Part shown: positions 9,926-20,422 of the stretch, in pieces
Layout of the letters: every line of letters begins with the position of its first letter
Position numbering within the stretch: position 1 is the stretch's first letter
Origin: Isochrysis galbana
Taxonomy: Eukaryota; Haptophyta; Isochrysidales; Isochrysidaceae
Direction: 5' to 3'
NCBI GenBank assembly: GCA_018136815.1
Contig: CM030940.1
Location: 1,070,418 to 1,134,417, forward strand
Length of the DNA: 64,000 bases
Position numbers and translations under genes: made by a program
Notes under the pieces: generated by a model
Told to the model about the DNA's origin: nothing
What the model saw: the letters and a program-made list of their open reading frames with translations, nothing else
Database searches by the model: none

Positions 9926-10665
9926 TTTCCCATACCCATACCACCCCGGCCCCTATGCCTATGCAGAGCACGATGGACGATGGAAGATGCAAGATGCCGC
10001 AAGGCAGGGTGCGAGGGGGAGAGATAGGGATCAAAGTGGAACCTCATAGCTGCGAGACTATTAAGTCGTAAGCAGTAAGATTAAGAAGTTGCTGCTTTAG
10101 CTTTAGCAAAGATGACATGGAGCGGCAAGGAAGTAGAAGACAGCTAGCATATGTACGGTGTGCAGGCAAGGCAGAGGAAGCCCGTGGCAAGGCGCCACGA
10201 GCCGCGGCTTAAAACTATCCAGCAAACACCAATGTGTGTACACGCACGGGAGCAAGTGTGGGCCATCGTCAACCAACTCAACCAACCAACCGACACTACC
10301 TAGACACGAGTGAGCGAATGCATGGTGGACTGTACGGTCCGAGGACATCTTGCCGCCACCGTCAGCACAACTCAATACCATGTCTCCTACTTTCAGAATG
10401 GAGCTCATACAGCATCCTCTGGGCGCCTCGAGACCGGTTCCTCTACAACCGTTACATGAAACGGGGCTGGCTAGTAGCGTCGCGACCGATCGGAGCCATC
10501 TTTACTCGGCTATGTGAAGTAAGGATGAAGAGCCGGCCGTGAGGGGAAACCTGCCAAAGGACGCGTCGTCGCGCCTCCACGTATTATTTAATATGTCATT
10601 CATCATACCTGGAGACACTGTGCGGCGTTGTTAATTAGCGGTCAGTCCGCAGCGAGGCTAGGTAT

Positions 10666-12646
10666 TCACTCCGTGTACTTGTCAAAGATGAGGCAGGCGT
10701 TGGTGCCCCCAAAGCCAAATGAGTTAGACATGACGCGCTCGACAGGGCCGTCCATACGTTCGCGCAGAATGTTCATACCCTCGGCCTCCGGGACGAGCTC
10801 CTTGATGTTCGCCTGTGTGGCACGCAGGTAGGGATGAATGGTGAGTCGATGCATGTCGTCTTGTCCCTGAGGAAGAAACATACACAGGATTGGCTTGATC
10901 TGGCCTTCATGCTGCTACACCGGTCAGGACAACGGAGGCAAAAGACGTACCGATTCAGCGAGGAAGTCGTCGCGCATCATGAGGAGGGAGTAGATGGCCT
11001 CGTGGACTCCTGCAGCACCAAGAGCATGGCCAGAGAGCGACTTGGTCGAGCCCACGTACGGCTGGTATCCTTTCGCATCAAAGACGGTCTTAATGGCGTC
11101 AAGTTCCTTCAGATCTCCGACAGGCGTGGAGGTACCGTGGGTGTTGACGTAGTCAATCTTCTTCTCGCCACCAACCTCGTCGGCCATCGCCATAGCCAGC
11201 TTCATGCATCCCTGGCCACCAACACCCGATGGGGCGACCATGTCGTAGCCGTCGGAGTTCGCGGCATAGCCTACAAGTTCAGCGTAGATCTTGGCGCCGC
11301 GAGCCTTGGCATGCTCAAGCTCCTCGAGCACGACAATACCGCCGCCGCCCGCAATAACGAATCCATCGCGGGACACATCAAAGGCGCGGGACGCCGTCTC
11401 GGGCGTGTCGTTATACCTGTGGATAACGCGGGGTTGGGGGATTCGGCCTCAGGGCGGGGGCTCTAGAAGGAGAGGGTTGTGGGAATCGGCCTCAGGGCTT
11501 TAGCGGTGGGAGGGTGTGAGTGGAAAGCCTCTTCGCGAGCTCGTCGCGTTCTAATTCCGGTCGGCAACAACCCTCGAGATTCTATCATCAAGGTTGTTAT
11601 CACGGCGGAGCTTGCGCCGACCCTCCCTGTGACCATCAACCACAATCAACGCGCCCCACCCGCCTTTGTGCTACTTTTAGATGGGGAACACACTTAGTCG
11701 AGAGCGCAGTCATGGCGTCGAACATGACGGAGAAGCCCCAGTCCTCAGCCTCACCAGCGCCGCAGAACATCATGTCCGCCTTGTTCAGCTGGATCTGCTC
11801 CATGCCGACGCCAATGCAGTGAGCCCCAGTCGAGCAAGCCGACGAGATGGAGAAGGACATGCCCTTGAGCTTGAAAGCGGTTGCGAGCACGGCAGAGACC
11901 GTCGAGCCCATTGACCGCGTGACACGGTACGGGCCGATCCTCCGCAGCTTTCCCTCATCGACGGCCTGCATGGTCTCCATCACATCAGAGAGCGAGGTGC
12001 CACCCTGGCCCAGGATACCCCCAACACGGGGACTGTCAATGTCCTCAGGCTTGAGGCCTGCATCCTCGATGCAGCGCTGCATTGCGACGTAGGCATACTT
12101 GGCGTTCGTGCCCATGAAGCGTGCCTGCTTCCGGTCAATAAGCTCATCAAGGTCGATCTCGGGCCGGCCGCAGATGTGCGACTTCATGCCAATCTCCTTG
12201 TACTTGGGGTTAAACTTGATGCCAGACTTGGCCTCCTTCAAGGAGGTCGCCACCTGCAAGATAGGGAGGAAGAGCGCGCGGCACAGACCCGCATGAGACG
12301 GCAAGGACTCGTGCGTGCAGCCAGTTGCGCGGCGTGCGGGAGGGCGCGCGCATCGAGGACGAAGTGATCGGTCGGCCTGTTCGACCTCGGGCCCCGCGCG
12401 TGGCCGCCTCGCCGCGAGGGAGCCCCAGCAGGCGGTGCACAGACGGGCGGCCGGGCGCACATCATCGAGCGTGTTTCCAAGGCACGACACGATGCCCATC
12501 CCAGTGACGACGACGCGCCGCCCTCCGGGCGCAGCCATCGCGATGTCGGATGCACGGGGCGCGCGCGCGGCCTGCGTGTGCACCGCCGGGCGCGCGCCCA
12601 GCCCATGGTAGCCCGCGGGCTGCAGAACGGCGAGCAGCGTGAGCAT
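10666..12646 (-). CDS. fabB: Plastid beta-ketoacyl-ACP synthase, FabB/KAS I type
   Basis: Condensing enzyme of type II fatty-acid synthesis, extending acyl-ACP with malonyl-ACP. I place four exons on the minus strand: 12646-12461, 12253-11694, 11416-10951 and 10812-10666, with introns of 207, 277 and 138 nt, all GT-AG and all preserving frame. The protein has the thiolase-fold core with the catalytic Cys in [12 protein letters not shown], the first His in [11 protein letters not shown] and the second in SGHALGAAG. It ends in [14 protein letters not shown]. Wording such as [14 protein letters not shown] and ALSTKYNDTPE follows FabB, not FabF. The first ~38 residues are a hydrophobic start followed by an Ala/Arg-rich stretch, suggesting signal plus transit peptide for a complex plastid. 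An upstream acceptor at 10867/10866 would add an extra insert; I prefer the one giving family-like spacing. Confidence 0.92.
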
Positions 12647-13130
12647 GGCTGCGGAGCTGAGCTCTCTCCTCCCCTCAGCTCCCTCCCGCTCCCTCGCCCG
12701 GCCCCCACTTTCTTTCTTCTCTCCGCCCCCCGCACGTGAAAAAGAGTCGAGGGGAGGGGAGAGAGGGGAGAGGGGGGAGAGGGGAGAGGGCGGGGGGGGG
12801 GGGGGCGCCGGCGAGATCAGGGCGTCGGCCGAGGGGGGGAAGGGGGAAGGGGCGGGCGGGGGGGAAGGGGCGGGGGGGGTGGGGGAAGGGGCGCCCAGCG
12901 CGAGCCGATGCGCAGCTCGAGCCCCGCAGCTCCCCCCCCTCCCCGCGGGGGGCCCCCCCCGCCCCTTCCCCCCCCCTTCCCCCCCCCCCCCCCCGGGCTC
13001 TCGTCCCCTCTCCCCGGCGGCGGCGGGGCCAAATTGGCTTGTTCGGCGGGGGGGGGGGGGGGGGGCGGCGGGGGCGAGCCGGTTTCCCCAGACCGAGGGG
13101 GGGGGGGGTCCGGATTCCTTGTATGTGCGG
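12647..13130. promoter_or_regulatory. Low-complexity G/C and purine/pyrimidine tract upstream of fabB
   Basis: The 5' flank of the fabB gene holds alternating homopyrimidine and homopurine blocks and long G runs (about 12793-12806 and 13050-13066) and C runs (about 12964-12995). The G and C runs could pair into hairpins or form quadruplexes. ORFs reported through this region are composition artefacts. The tract probably includes the promoter and 5' UTR. Homopolymer lengths may be unreliable. Confidence 0.4.
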
Positions 13131-14534
13131 GGAGGGAGAGAGAGAAGTTGCGACGACAGGGCGCCTGCCCACAAGCGATGGAGGCGAGCGGCGAGAGAGA
13201 GGACAGAGCAGCAAAGAGGCCGTGAAGGACCCGGCTCTCTCTCCTTCCTATCCGTATCGGGCGGGAGGGGGGGAACCAACCCACCACTTTATTTAGGTAG
13301 GGTGCGGAAGAGAAACAAGAAAACCGAGACAATTTATAGACAGCCTTGGACGGACATTAATTACTCCTCACTCCGCGCAGCATGCGCTCCTCACCCACAC
13401 GTCGCTGGCCCTCTGGCCCTTCCTAGCCCGGTCATCCTAGGCCGGTCATTCTCCAGGGGGTCGGGAAGGACACCACCCAAAATTTGCCATATGAGGCCGA
13501 AATAAGCTTCCTTTTCGTCCTGGTAGTGGAGATCAGCAAAAAATAAATCCGGCGGGGGTGCTGGGGCGAGCCTCGTGCAAAATTTTGGGGAAATAGCCTC
13601 TTTGGGATTTGGACCCTCCACACACAAGTTGAGCCCGCCAAGCACGGGCCAGTCAACAGTCAATAGTTTCGCCCGTGTTTATAGCACAACATCCCAACAT
13701 GGAGCATGGAGCACAAAAAGTAGTTTTTTGTTTTCGCGTTGACGCGCAAGATTGACGGACGGCCTCGTGTTTTCGAGCGTCTCACTCACGTTCGATTTCT
13801 AGAGACAACCCCTCCTTTTCTGTCGATGGTTCGACAATCCCATGGTCAGACTGGTTGGCTACCGAAACATTGGCATATTGGGCATGCCGGTGGTCATGTA
13901 GTTATGTGTATTGTGCTCATATGTGTCTTGGAGTCTTGGACTGGTGAAAAGAAGACTAAAATTAGAATTACTAAGATTATAATTTGGCAAAACTATAGTC
14001 AATTTGATCTTTTTCTCCTGCGGCGGCTCGCGATGGCGGCCGCAGCGAGCAGCGAGCAGCGATGGTCACTGCCGAATATACCCATTTCCAGTAGCATACC
14101 CTGAAGATCGTGTATCGTGTGATAAAACCTCAATCTTGACTTAGTGAATTTTCATCCTTAGAAGTTAAAAACCCTGTTTGAAACTGTTTGACCGCCCTAG
14201 CAAAGGGCTTAAAAAGCTCAGCTTCAACTCTTATCTCTGATTCAAATCGAGGCCCTATGGGTCAGCCCAATTCGTCAGCTAGCATCCCTAGCCACATACA
14301 TCGGAAGAGCCATGCGCCAACCGCGTACAACCCCATCTCGGGGTAGGGGCGTAGGGGCTCCGTTGCCGACGAAGAGCCACGGTCTCTTAGCACTAAGGTT
14401 ATACTCAAACAACAAGAAGAAAACTCTGACGCCCATATTAGTGAGGCACGTACGCAGACACACAGTGAACAGATGCGCTAGCACTTTTAATTGCTGTAGC
14501 CGTGCCGTGTGAAGTGAGGAGCTGCTGGCCGGCG
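13131..14534. other. Intergenic stretch, mostly without features
   Basis: No supported gene. 13700-14260 is more AT-rich than its surroundings and may be decayed transposon sequence. 14270-14445 is repeat family B, listed separately. Confidence 0.4.
14270..14445 (-). repeat. Dispersed repeat family B, copy 2 (inverted)
   Basis: Reverse-complement match to 5125-5280. It lies about 310 nt before the mitochondrial carrier start, the same distance as copy 1 before the GCP gene but in the other orientation. It contains GGTTATACTCAAACAACAAG, which recurs upstream of the GST gene. Confidence 0.65.
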
Positions 14535-14755
14535 CGATCCCGTCTCTCTCCCTCTCCCTCTTCCCTCTCTCTCTCTCACCCTCCCTCTCCCCCCTCCCCT
14601 CTCCCTCTCCTTCTCCCCCGCCCCCCTCCCCTCTCCCTCCCTCCCTCCCTCCCTCTTCCTCTTCCTCTCCCCTCCCCCTCCCTTTCTTCCTCTTTCCCTC
14701 TCTCCCTCTCTCCCTCTCCTCATCCATCTCTCGCAACTGGCTGGTCGGCTCGAGG
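14535..14755 (+). promoter_or_regulatory. Pyrimidine-rich leader of the carrier gene
   Basis: About 195 nt of (CT)n/(CCCT)n sequence ending about 28 nt before the ATG at 14756. It has the same arrangement as the leaders of the GCP, NHL, SDR and UBA/WW genes. Confidence 0.45.
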
Positions 14756-15863
14756 ATGCACTCAGTTGAAGGGATCAATACCAAACAAGGGAGCCCTGTC
14801 GTACACGCTGGGAGGGCAAGTGCGGCCGACGCGTTCTCTGGCCACCCGGGTAACACGGCTCTCGCGAGCTTTGCGGCCGGCTCCATCCAGGCGACGCTGC
14901 TACTGCCTCTCAACACGATCCAGACGCACATGCAGCACCACGGCAAGCCGTTTGTGTCGACCGTGCGCAACATCTTCGCCAACGGCAGCGTCTCCGGCGT
15001 GCAGCTCCTCTACCGAGCGTGGGGTCCCACCATATTGATGCTCGGCGCTAGACAGGTGCGCGTCTGCTCCCCTCATGAGAGCAAGAAGGTGCATCGCTCA
15101 TACACGTGCTCGAGGCTTTGAATCGATGCCAACTCATCCACGGCGTCCCCCTTTGCTCAGTCGCTGAAATTCGGCTCGGGAGCCGCGATAAAAAGCTACA
15201 CCCCCACCTCGTGGCCGGAGCTAGCTCGTGATGCTTTGGCTGGCGGCATGTCTGCTGTCACTTCTACCACCATGTTGTTTCCGATGGACACACTAAAGAC
15301 GCGGATGCAACTTGGACACAAAACGCCGCGCTTTAGACAGCTCTATCAAGGTTTTACACCCGCGTTGCTATATTCGGCCTTCGGCATGTCCCTATGGTTG
15401 ACCTCACGGAATGCACTCGAAAGGGCCCTACCCGACCCCTCTCCAGGCACCGCCGCGGCACACTGGAAGCACTTCGTTTGCGGAGCAGTGGCCGGCGTCT
15501 GCGTGCAGGTATGAGAGGAGCCGCTCCTCCGTCCGGGGCCAAGGTTGTATGCTGTGGCTTGCGCGTTGTGCACCCAAAACATTCTTGCCTGGCATGCTGG
15601 TTTTGATGACGCTCACCGCATGACTCTCACTTGCTCATCTTCAGATACCTATGTATCCCTTGGACACGCTCAAAAAGCGCATGCAAGCCTCAGAACATCA
15701 CGAGCTCACTATGCTAGGAGAGGCACGGATGTTGCTGCGCAAGGGAGGATTCATTCGATTGTACAATGGCTTCGGCATCAAGGTGGCATTCGTCGCTTTG
15801 AATTCAGCTATCTTCAATTCCGTGTACGTGCAATGCCGACGTCTGCTACACATGCACCAGTGA
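14756..15863 (+). CDS. Mitochondrial carrier family protein
   Basis: Solute transporter of the SLC25 type, with three repeats of two membrane helices, normally in the inner mitochondrial membrane. Exons: 14756-15055, 15161-15508, 15645-15863, joined by GT-AG introns of 105 and 136 nt that keep the frame. Repeats two and three carry the signature FPMDTLKTRMQ and YPLDTLKKRMQ. Repeat one has LPLNTIQTHMQ, where the usual acidic and basic residues are replaced by Asn and Gln. Each repeat begins with a small-residue helix (FAAGSIQAT, LAGGMSAVTS, CGAVAGVCVQ) as in the family. About 288 residues, normal length. The substrate cannot be read from the sequence. Confidence 0.88.
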
Positions 15864-16099
15864 GTGATGGATCGGTCGGGGGAGAGTTGCGGGTGTGTGT
15901 CTTCGTGCTTTCTCCTTGTCTCCTCGTTTGCGCGTTCACTGAACTGCGGGGTGCAGAGGAGGCGCGCGGTGCAATGCGGGCATGTTATTAAAATAAACTT
16001 CTTTTCTCTCTCGGCCGCGGACGTGGTTGTTGGACCCATTACTTTCGCACGCACGCATTCTACACCCCCACTCCCCGCGGTCGTTTCCCCAACTGCCGT

Positions 16100-16650
16100 C
16101 CATAGAGGCCGCCAAACAGGGACTTTTTAACTACTAGTACGAGTTGGGCTGCATTTTTTGACCATGGCGCGATGCCCAATTAATAACCTCCTAAGGGGCC
16201 ATCTGCCACCACGACAATCGTCGAAAAGAAATGGTAAATGGTGCGATTCGCCCCCCCTCTCCCTCCCTCCGTCACGCGCGCTCACGCTCTACCCGTAAAA
16301 AATTGCGGTCGCGCCCGCGCCCGCGGGAGGATCCGTTCCTTCATATTTAAGCTACACTTGCATTTGGCATTATGATTCCCGCCCTCAACTATCAGTAAAC
16401 TGATAGGGTCATGGAGCGCGCGCCGCCGCCTCCCGCCCTCGCCGCCGCCGCCCTCGCCGCGATGGACGAAGCGTTCATGGACACGCCGATGTCGCCGAAG
16501 CGACCACGCCAAGAGGACCCACCCAGCCAGGTGGGCACAGAAGCCAACGGGCCGCGCCCGCGCATCACCGAGAACGGCGAGCGAACAGCCTGCATGCTGC
16601 GCTGCCAGCATGCAGCACACACACACCACATTCCACAGCTACACTAGCCA
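16100..16650 (+). repeat. Dispersed repeat family C, copy with small ORF
   Basis: This matches 60585-60830 over 'ccaaacagggactttttaactactagta', 'ttttttgacc(a/g)tggcgcgatgcccaat', 'aagaaatgg' and 'ggtgcgattcgccccccctct'. Both copies then reach an ATG opening with codons for M-E-R-A (16411 here). The ORF here is 78 codons, Pro/Ala-rich, with a basic SPKRPR patch, and has no recognised domain. It is probably the 5' end of a transposon with a short first ORF. Confidence 0.55.
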
Positions 16651-16851
16651 CACCATGCCAGAGGGACGCTCCACTAGGGAAGGCCTCCGGGCTGGGACCC
16701 TACACAGCCGCGGTACCGCCCTCGCGCTCCGGCGCGAGGGGCTGGCCCCGCGCCATCTCAGACAGGACCCCATTGGGAGAATGTCGCATCAAGCAACAAA
16801 GTGTTGGGCATGGAGCAGTTCTGGGCCCCCACCCAACATGGGGGACAGGAG

Positions 16852-17667
16852 CAAAGGTGTCGTTCCGTCAATAGTGGGACATCAGTCGAATTGAGCGATC
16901 AAATGTCCACAGTTGTATTGTAGTTGTTTGACATTAGATCTTGTTAAAATTATAAGAGAGAGAGGCCGTCAAAGCTTCTTCGCTAATCACATCGGTGCAT
17001 ACCGTGCATGGGCACGGCGCGATGTGCATCGGTCCCCCCGCGGATACGCCGTGCGCGCGCATGTCAACCCGTTCCGTGTGTGTAGCCCCTGCGGCCCACA
17101 ACTACGTAAACTGGCCATATAAGAGATGTTTCGTTACACAGCGCCTGTGATGACTTGCAATCACATGTGCACGCCGTGCGTGGGCACGGCGCGATGTGCA
17201 CCGGCGCACCCCCCGCGGGGGCGCCGTGCGTGCGCATAGCAACTTCCAGGAAGGTGCACGCCGTGCGTTCACTCTTTTCGCGGGGGAACTCTGGGCGCGG
17301 GCGGAACAAAGTGTGATTGCCACTCATCATGCAGCATAACAACTTTTTCTGCACGCCGTTCCTTCTTGGCGAAAAGTGCGGAAGGACCTGCCCTTCCTCC
17401 TGCCCCCTTCCTCCTGCCCCCTTCCTCCTGCCCCTTCCTCCTGCCCTTCCTCCTGCCCTTCCTCCTGCCCTTCCTCCTGCCATGCCCTTCCTGCTCTTCC
17501 TCCTGCCCTGCCCTTCCTGCCCTTCCTCGTGCCCCTTCCTCACCTATTGCTCGTCCATCGAAATGCTCATGCACACACCGGTCACCACGAGCGCTGCATC
17601 GCCAGGCGCTCACTCCAACCAGTTTCAACTCGAAGAGCGCTCCCAGACTTCCACCAAGCGCAAATGC
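16852..17667 (+). repeat. ~820-nt direct repeat, copy 1
   Basis: From 'aaaggtgtcgttccgtcaatag' to 'ccaccaagcgcaaatgcac' this is almost identical to 18443-19280. It includes an AT-rich start, a block with iterated GCCGTGCG/CGCACGGC words, an array of cttcctcctgccc units (17393-17535) and the start of an ORF (ATG at 17563). The repeats flank 775 nt. I see no matching target-site duplication, so a segmental duplication fits better than a pair of LTRs. Confidence 0.85.
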
Positions 17668-18192
17668 ACCCAGGAGGGAACCGACTCCAGTGTCGAGCCC
17701 GCGGTCAAGCGAACTCTCACGCTGTACACCCAGAGTGCACACATCGTCGCTCTCGACGTTCTGATCAAGAGCGCCATCCTACTCGACGACCCTGACCATG
17801 ACATGGAACTGGTGTTCGAGGCCAAAAAGCAGGAATTGCTCCAACGTTTCCCCATGGCTCACCCCAGGGTACAGCGGTTCCTTTCGCTCATCCAGAAAGC
17901 ACCCCCCCACCCTTGTCCAATCTTCAACCAACTTCAATTCATCGTCGCAGCAGTCGAATGCCAGCCAGATGTGCGCTTCCACTCAAGTAGCCTCCCGCTG
18001 CTCATGGAAGCTATTCTGATGGTCATGCTTTCCAATCTACTCGGCAACTGCCCCCCATCGTCTCGCTTGCGCCCCATGTGGCATTGGACTGGGCAATCTT
18101 CGAAAGTGAACATTTTGAGCGTCGGCCTTCTTGAACAGGAGAGCATTGCAAGCCTCTTCCGACAGCTGGGCGTAGACCTCGTCGAAGGGTGA
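17563..18192 (+). CDS. Hypothetical protein
   Basis: 210 codons, not recognised. The first ~35 residues lie in the duplicated segment and are repeated after 19172. The rest is unique and looks like a folded, mostly helical protein, with stretches such as VALDVLIKSAILLDD, LQRFPMAHPRVQRFLSLI and LPLLMEAILMVMLSNLLG, followed by a Trp-containing stretch. I chose ATG 17563 because it follows the pyrimidine-rich array, like the other genes. An opposite-strand frame at 18037-18399 also looks protein-like, so strand assignment is not certain. It could be a transposon ORF or a host gene whose 5' end was duplicated. Confidence 0.4.
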   Translation: MLMHTPVTTSAASPGAHSNQFQLEERSQTSTKRKCTQEGTDSSVEPAVKRTLTLYTQSAHIVALDVLIKSAILLDDPDHDMELVFEAKKQELLQRFPMAHPRVQRFLSLIQKAPPHPCPIFNQLQFIVAAVECQPDVRFHSSSLPLLMEAILMVMLSNLLGNCPPSSRLRPMWHWTGQSSKVNILSVGLLEQESIASLFRQLGVDLVEG

Positions 18193-18442
18193 GGGACTGA
18201 AGTGCGCGGCGCGCGCAAAGGTAACATAGAGACGTACTTCTCGTTCGCCTTTCGCAAGCAAGCTGGACGTGTGCACACCAGCCCGCTCCTTCTTTTCTAC
18301 GGGGGGGAAGTCGATGCGCATATACCGACCGTGATGAACTAGCGTGCATGCAAATGCTGCTCGCTGGGTACCAAGGATTGTGTCACGGAAATAGACCACA
18401 GTGTCTGTGCTCAGGTGTCTGGAGAAAGGGACGTCTGTAGTG

Positions 18443-19280
18443 TGAAAGGTGTCGTTCCGTCAATAGTGGGACATCAGTCGAATTGAGCGATCAAATGTCC
18501 ACAGTTGTATTGTAGTTGTTTAACATTAGATCTTGTTAAAATTATAAGAGAGAGAGGTCGTCAAAGCTTCTTCGCTAATCACATCGGTGCACGCCGTGCA
18601 TGGGCACGGCGCGATGTGCATCGGTCCCCCCGCGGATACGCCGTGCGCGCGCATGTCAACCCGTTCCGTGTGTGTAGCCCCTGCGGCCCACAACTACGTA
18701 AACTGGCCATATAAGAGATGTTTCGTTACACAGCGCCTGTGATGACTTGCAATCACATGTGCACGCCGTGCGTGGGCACGGCGCGATGTGCACCGGCGCA
18801 CCCCCCGCGGGGGCGCCGTGCGTGCGCATAGCAACTTCCAGGAAGGTGCACGCCGTGCGTTCACTCTTTTCGCGGGGGAACTCTGGGCGCGGAGGACGGG
18901 CGGAACAAAGTGTGATTGCCACTCATCATGCAGCATAACAACTTTTTCTGCACGCCGTTCCTTCTTGGCGAAAAGTGCGGAAGGACCTGCCCTTCCTCCT
19001 GCCCCCTTCCTCCTGCCCCCCTCCTGCCCCCTTCCTCCTGCCCTTCCTCCTGCCCCCTTCCTCCTGCCCTTCCTCCTGCCCTTCCTCCTGCCCTGCCCTT
19101 CCTGCTCTTCCTCCTGCCCTGCCCTTCCTGCCCTTCCCCGTGGCCCTTCCTCACCTATTGCTCGTCCATCGAAATGCTCATGCACACACCGGTCACCACG
19201 AGCGCTGCATCGCCAGGCGCTCACTCCAACCAGTTTCAACTCGAAGAGCGCTCCCATACTTCCACCAAGCGCAAATGCAC
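18443..19280 (+). repeat. ~820-nt direct repeat, copy 2
   Basis: Second copy of 16852-17667 in the same orientation. Differences are a 6-nt insertion near 18891, a different number of cttcctcctgccc units and scattered point changes. The ORF start is repeated (ATG near 19172) but diverges after the repeat end and stops at 19428, so this copy gives only a short unrelated tail. Confidence 0.85.
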
Positions 19281-19495
19281 GTGTGGCATCGAGCGCATGG
19301 GTTATCCAACCCGACCTCCTCGACATCGGTCATGGGCCACGCTGATTGAGCGCAAAATGCCCCCCAAACCTCGTCTGTCCGAAGCTCCCTTTTGCGTCAA
19401 CACTCATACATCCTCATCGATTTTGTGAGCCTGCCTTCCCAAGTGGTACCCTCTGAAATCTGAGTGGATGCCTGCCCCATGCCAAAACAGTTTCG

Positions 19496-20422
19496 TTACA
19501 CGTCATTAGCGACAATCGCTCGGATTAGAATTTGATGTACTTCAGAGTATCGCTGGTCTCTTATGCGCGTGATGATTGAACGCAATGGAGTTTGTAGATT
19601 GTTAGCCACGTTATTGACGTTCGCTCCTTGATCGATGAGAAACGCGACACATTGCGCGTGACCACCCATCGCCGCAAGATGAAGAGGAGAATAACCGAGG
19701 CGATTTCGAAGATTAATAATTTCTGTATTGACAAGAAGTTCGACACACGCAAGGTGTCCTTTCTCCGCTGCCATATGCAATGGAGTGTTTTGATATACAT
19801 ACCCTTTAATGTTGACATCAGCTCCGCGTTCTATGAGAAAACTTACGCAGTCCGCATGGCCTTTCTGCGCCGCAATGTGAAGAGGAGTCTCGCCCCATTT
19901 GTTTTGTGCGTTAACATCTGACACATCTGTCAGCGTGGCTACAAGTTGGATGTCACCATTCCTTGCTGCATGGTGCAGCGGCGTGTGTTGTGTACAATCT
20001 ACAACAGTAGCAGTTGCTCCATGAGTTAACAAGAGTTGGACCGCTCTGTAGTCCATACGCCTAGTCGCCAAATCTAGCAACGTATCACCGCACGCCCCGT
20101 GTGGTTGATTAATACTAGTTGCATCTTGGAGCGAGTTCAAGACTATCCACAGTGACTTCAAGTTACCTACTAGAATGGCGCGTTCACCATAATCAATGAG
20201 GTCTTTATCTAATGCGTCTACTGTGAAAGTACTTAGTCGTTCAGAAAGCTTCTCTAATTGATGAAAATTGTCAATTCTGATTTTTAACCCTTTCGCGATA
20301 TCCCTCAGACGCGGAGCGGCCCCAAGTAAAGATACCAGAGTAGCTCCTCCCAATTGTTCTAGTAGATCCGGAACCTCAACTACATCAAGTAGCGACACCT
20401 CCGAGTTTTCAGGTGACGACAT
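19496..20422 (-). CDS. Ankyrin-repeat protein
   Basis: 308 codons from ATG 20422. The C-terminal two thirds are ankyrin repeats with clear consensus: HTPLHHAARNG, ETPLHIAAQKGHADCVSFLIERGADV, NTPLHMAAEKGHLACVELL and YSPLHLAAMGGHAQCVAFLIDQGANV, giving about five repeats plus a degenerate cap. These make protein-protein contacts; the partner is unknown. The first ~90 residues (DVVEVPDLLEQLGGATLVSL...) are not recognised. This ORF is distinctly AT-richer than everything around it, which may mean transfer from an AT-rich source. Its ATG overlaps by 14 nt the stop of the acidic ORF on the same strand. An alternative is that the two frames are joined by splicing or frameshifting into one protein. 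Confidence 0.8.
   Translation of the reverse strand: MSSPENSEVSLLDVVEVPDLLEQLGGATLVSLLGAAPRLRDIAKGLKIRIDNFHQLEKLSERLSTFTVDALDKDLIDYGERAILVGNLKSLWIVLNSLQDATSINQPHGACGDTLLDLATRRMDYRAVQLLLTHGATATVVDCTQHTPLHHAARNGDIQLVATLTDVSDVNAQNKWGETPLHIAAQKGHADCVSFLIERGADVNIKGYVYQNTPLHMAAEKGHLACVELLVNTEIINLRNRLGYSPLHLAAMGGHAQCVAFLIDQGANVNNVANNLQTPLRSIITRIRDQRYSEVHQILIRAIVANDV

Larger units (their letters stand above)
8974..10665. other. Intergenic stretch with repeat copies
   Basis: This lies between the convergent ends of the GCP gene (+) and the ketoacyl synthase gene (-). It holds a partial copy of repeat family C at about 9225-9310 (matching 60780-60870), a copy of repeat family A at 9725-9925, and otherwise unremarkable sequence. 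I see no supported coding region or RNA gene. Confidence 0.5.

Noticed and set aside
10813-10866. Extra 18 residues in the last fabB exon from an upstream acceptor
   Set aside because: The acceptor at 10813/10812 gives FabB-like spacing (a loop then ANIKEL); the extra segment has no counterpart in the family.
12639-13505. Overlapping ORFs of 100-290 codons in the G/C-rich region before fabB, on both strands
   Set aside because: Pure low-complexity Pro/Gly/Arg translations of homopolymers, upstream of a well-defined start.
16852-19280. Small LTR element with the 820-nt repeats as LTRs
   Set aside because: The repeats could start TG and end CA, but no target-site duplication, primer-binding site or polypurine tract is visible, and a third copy lies inverted upstream of a different ORF.
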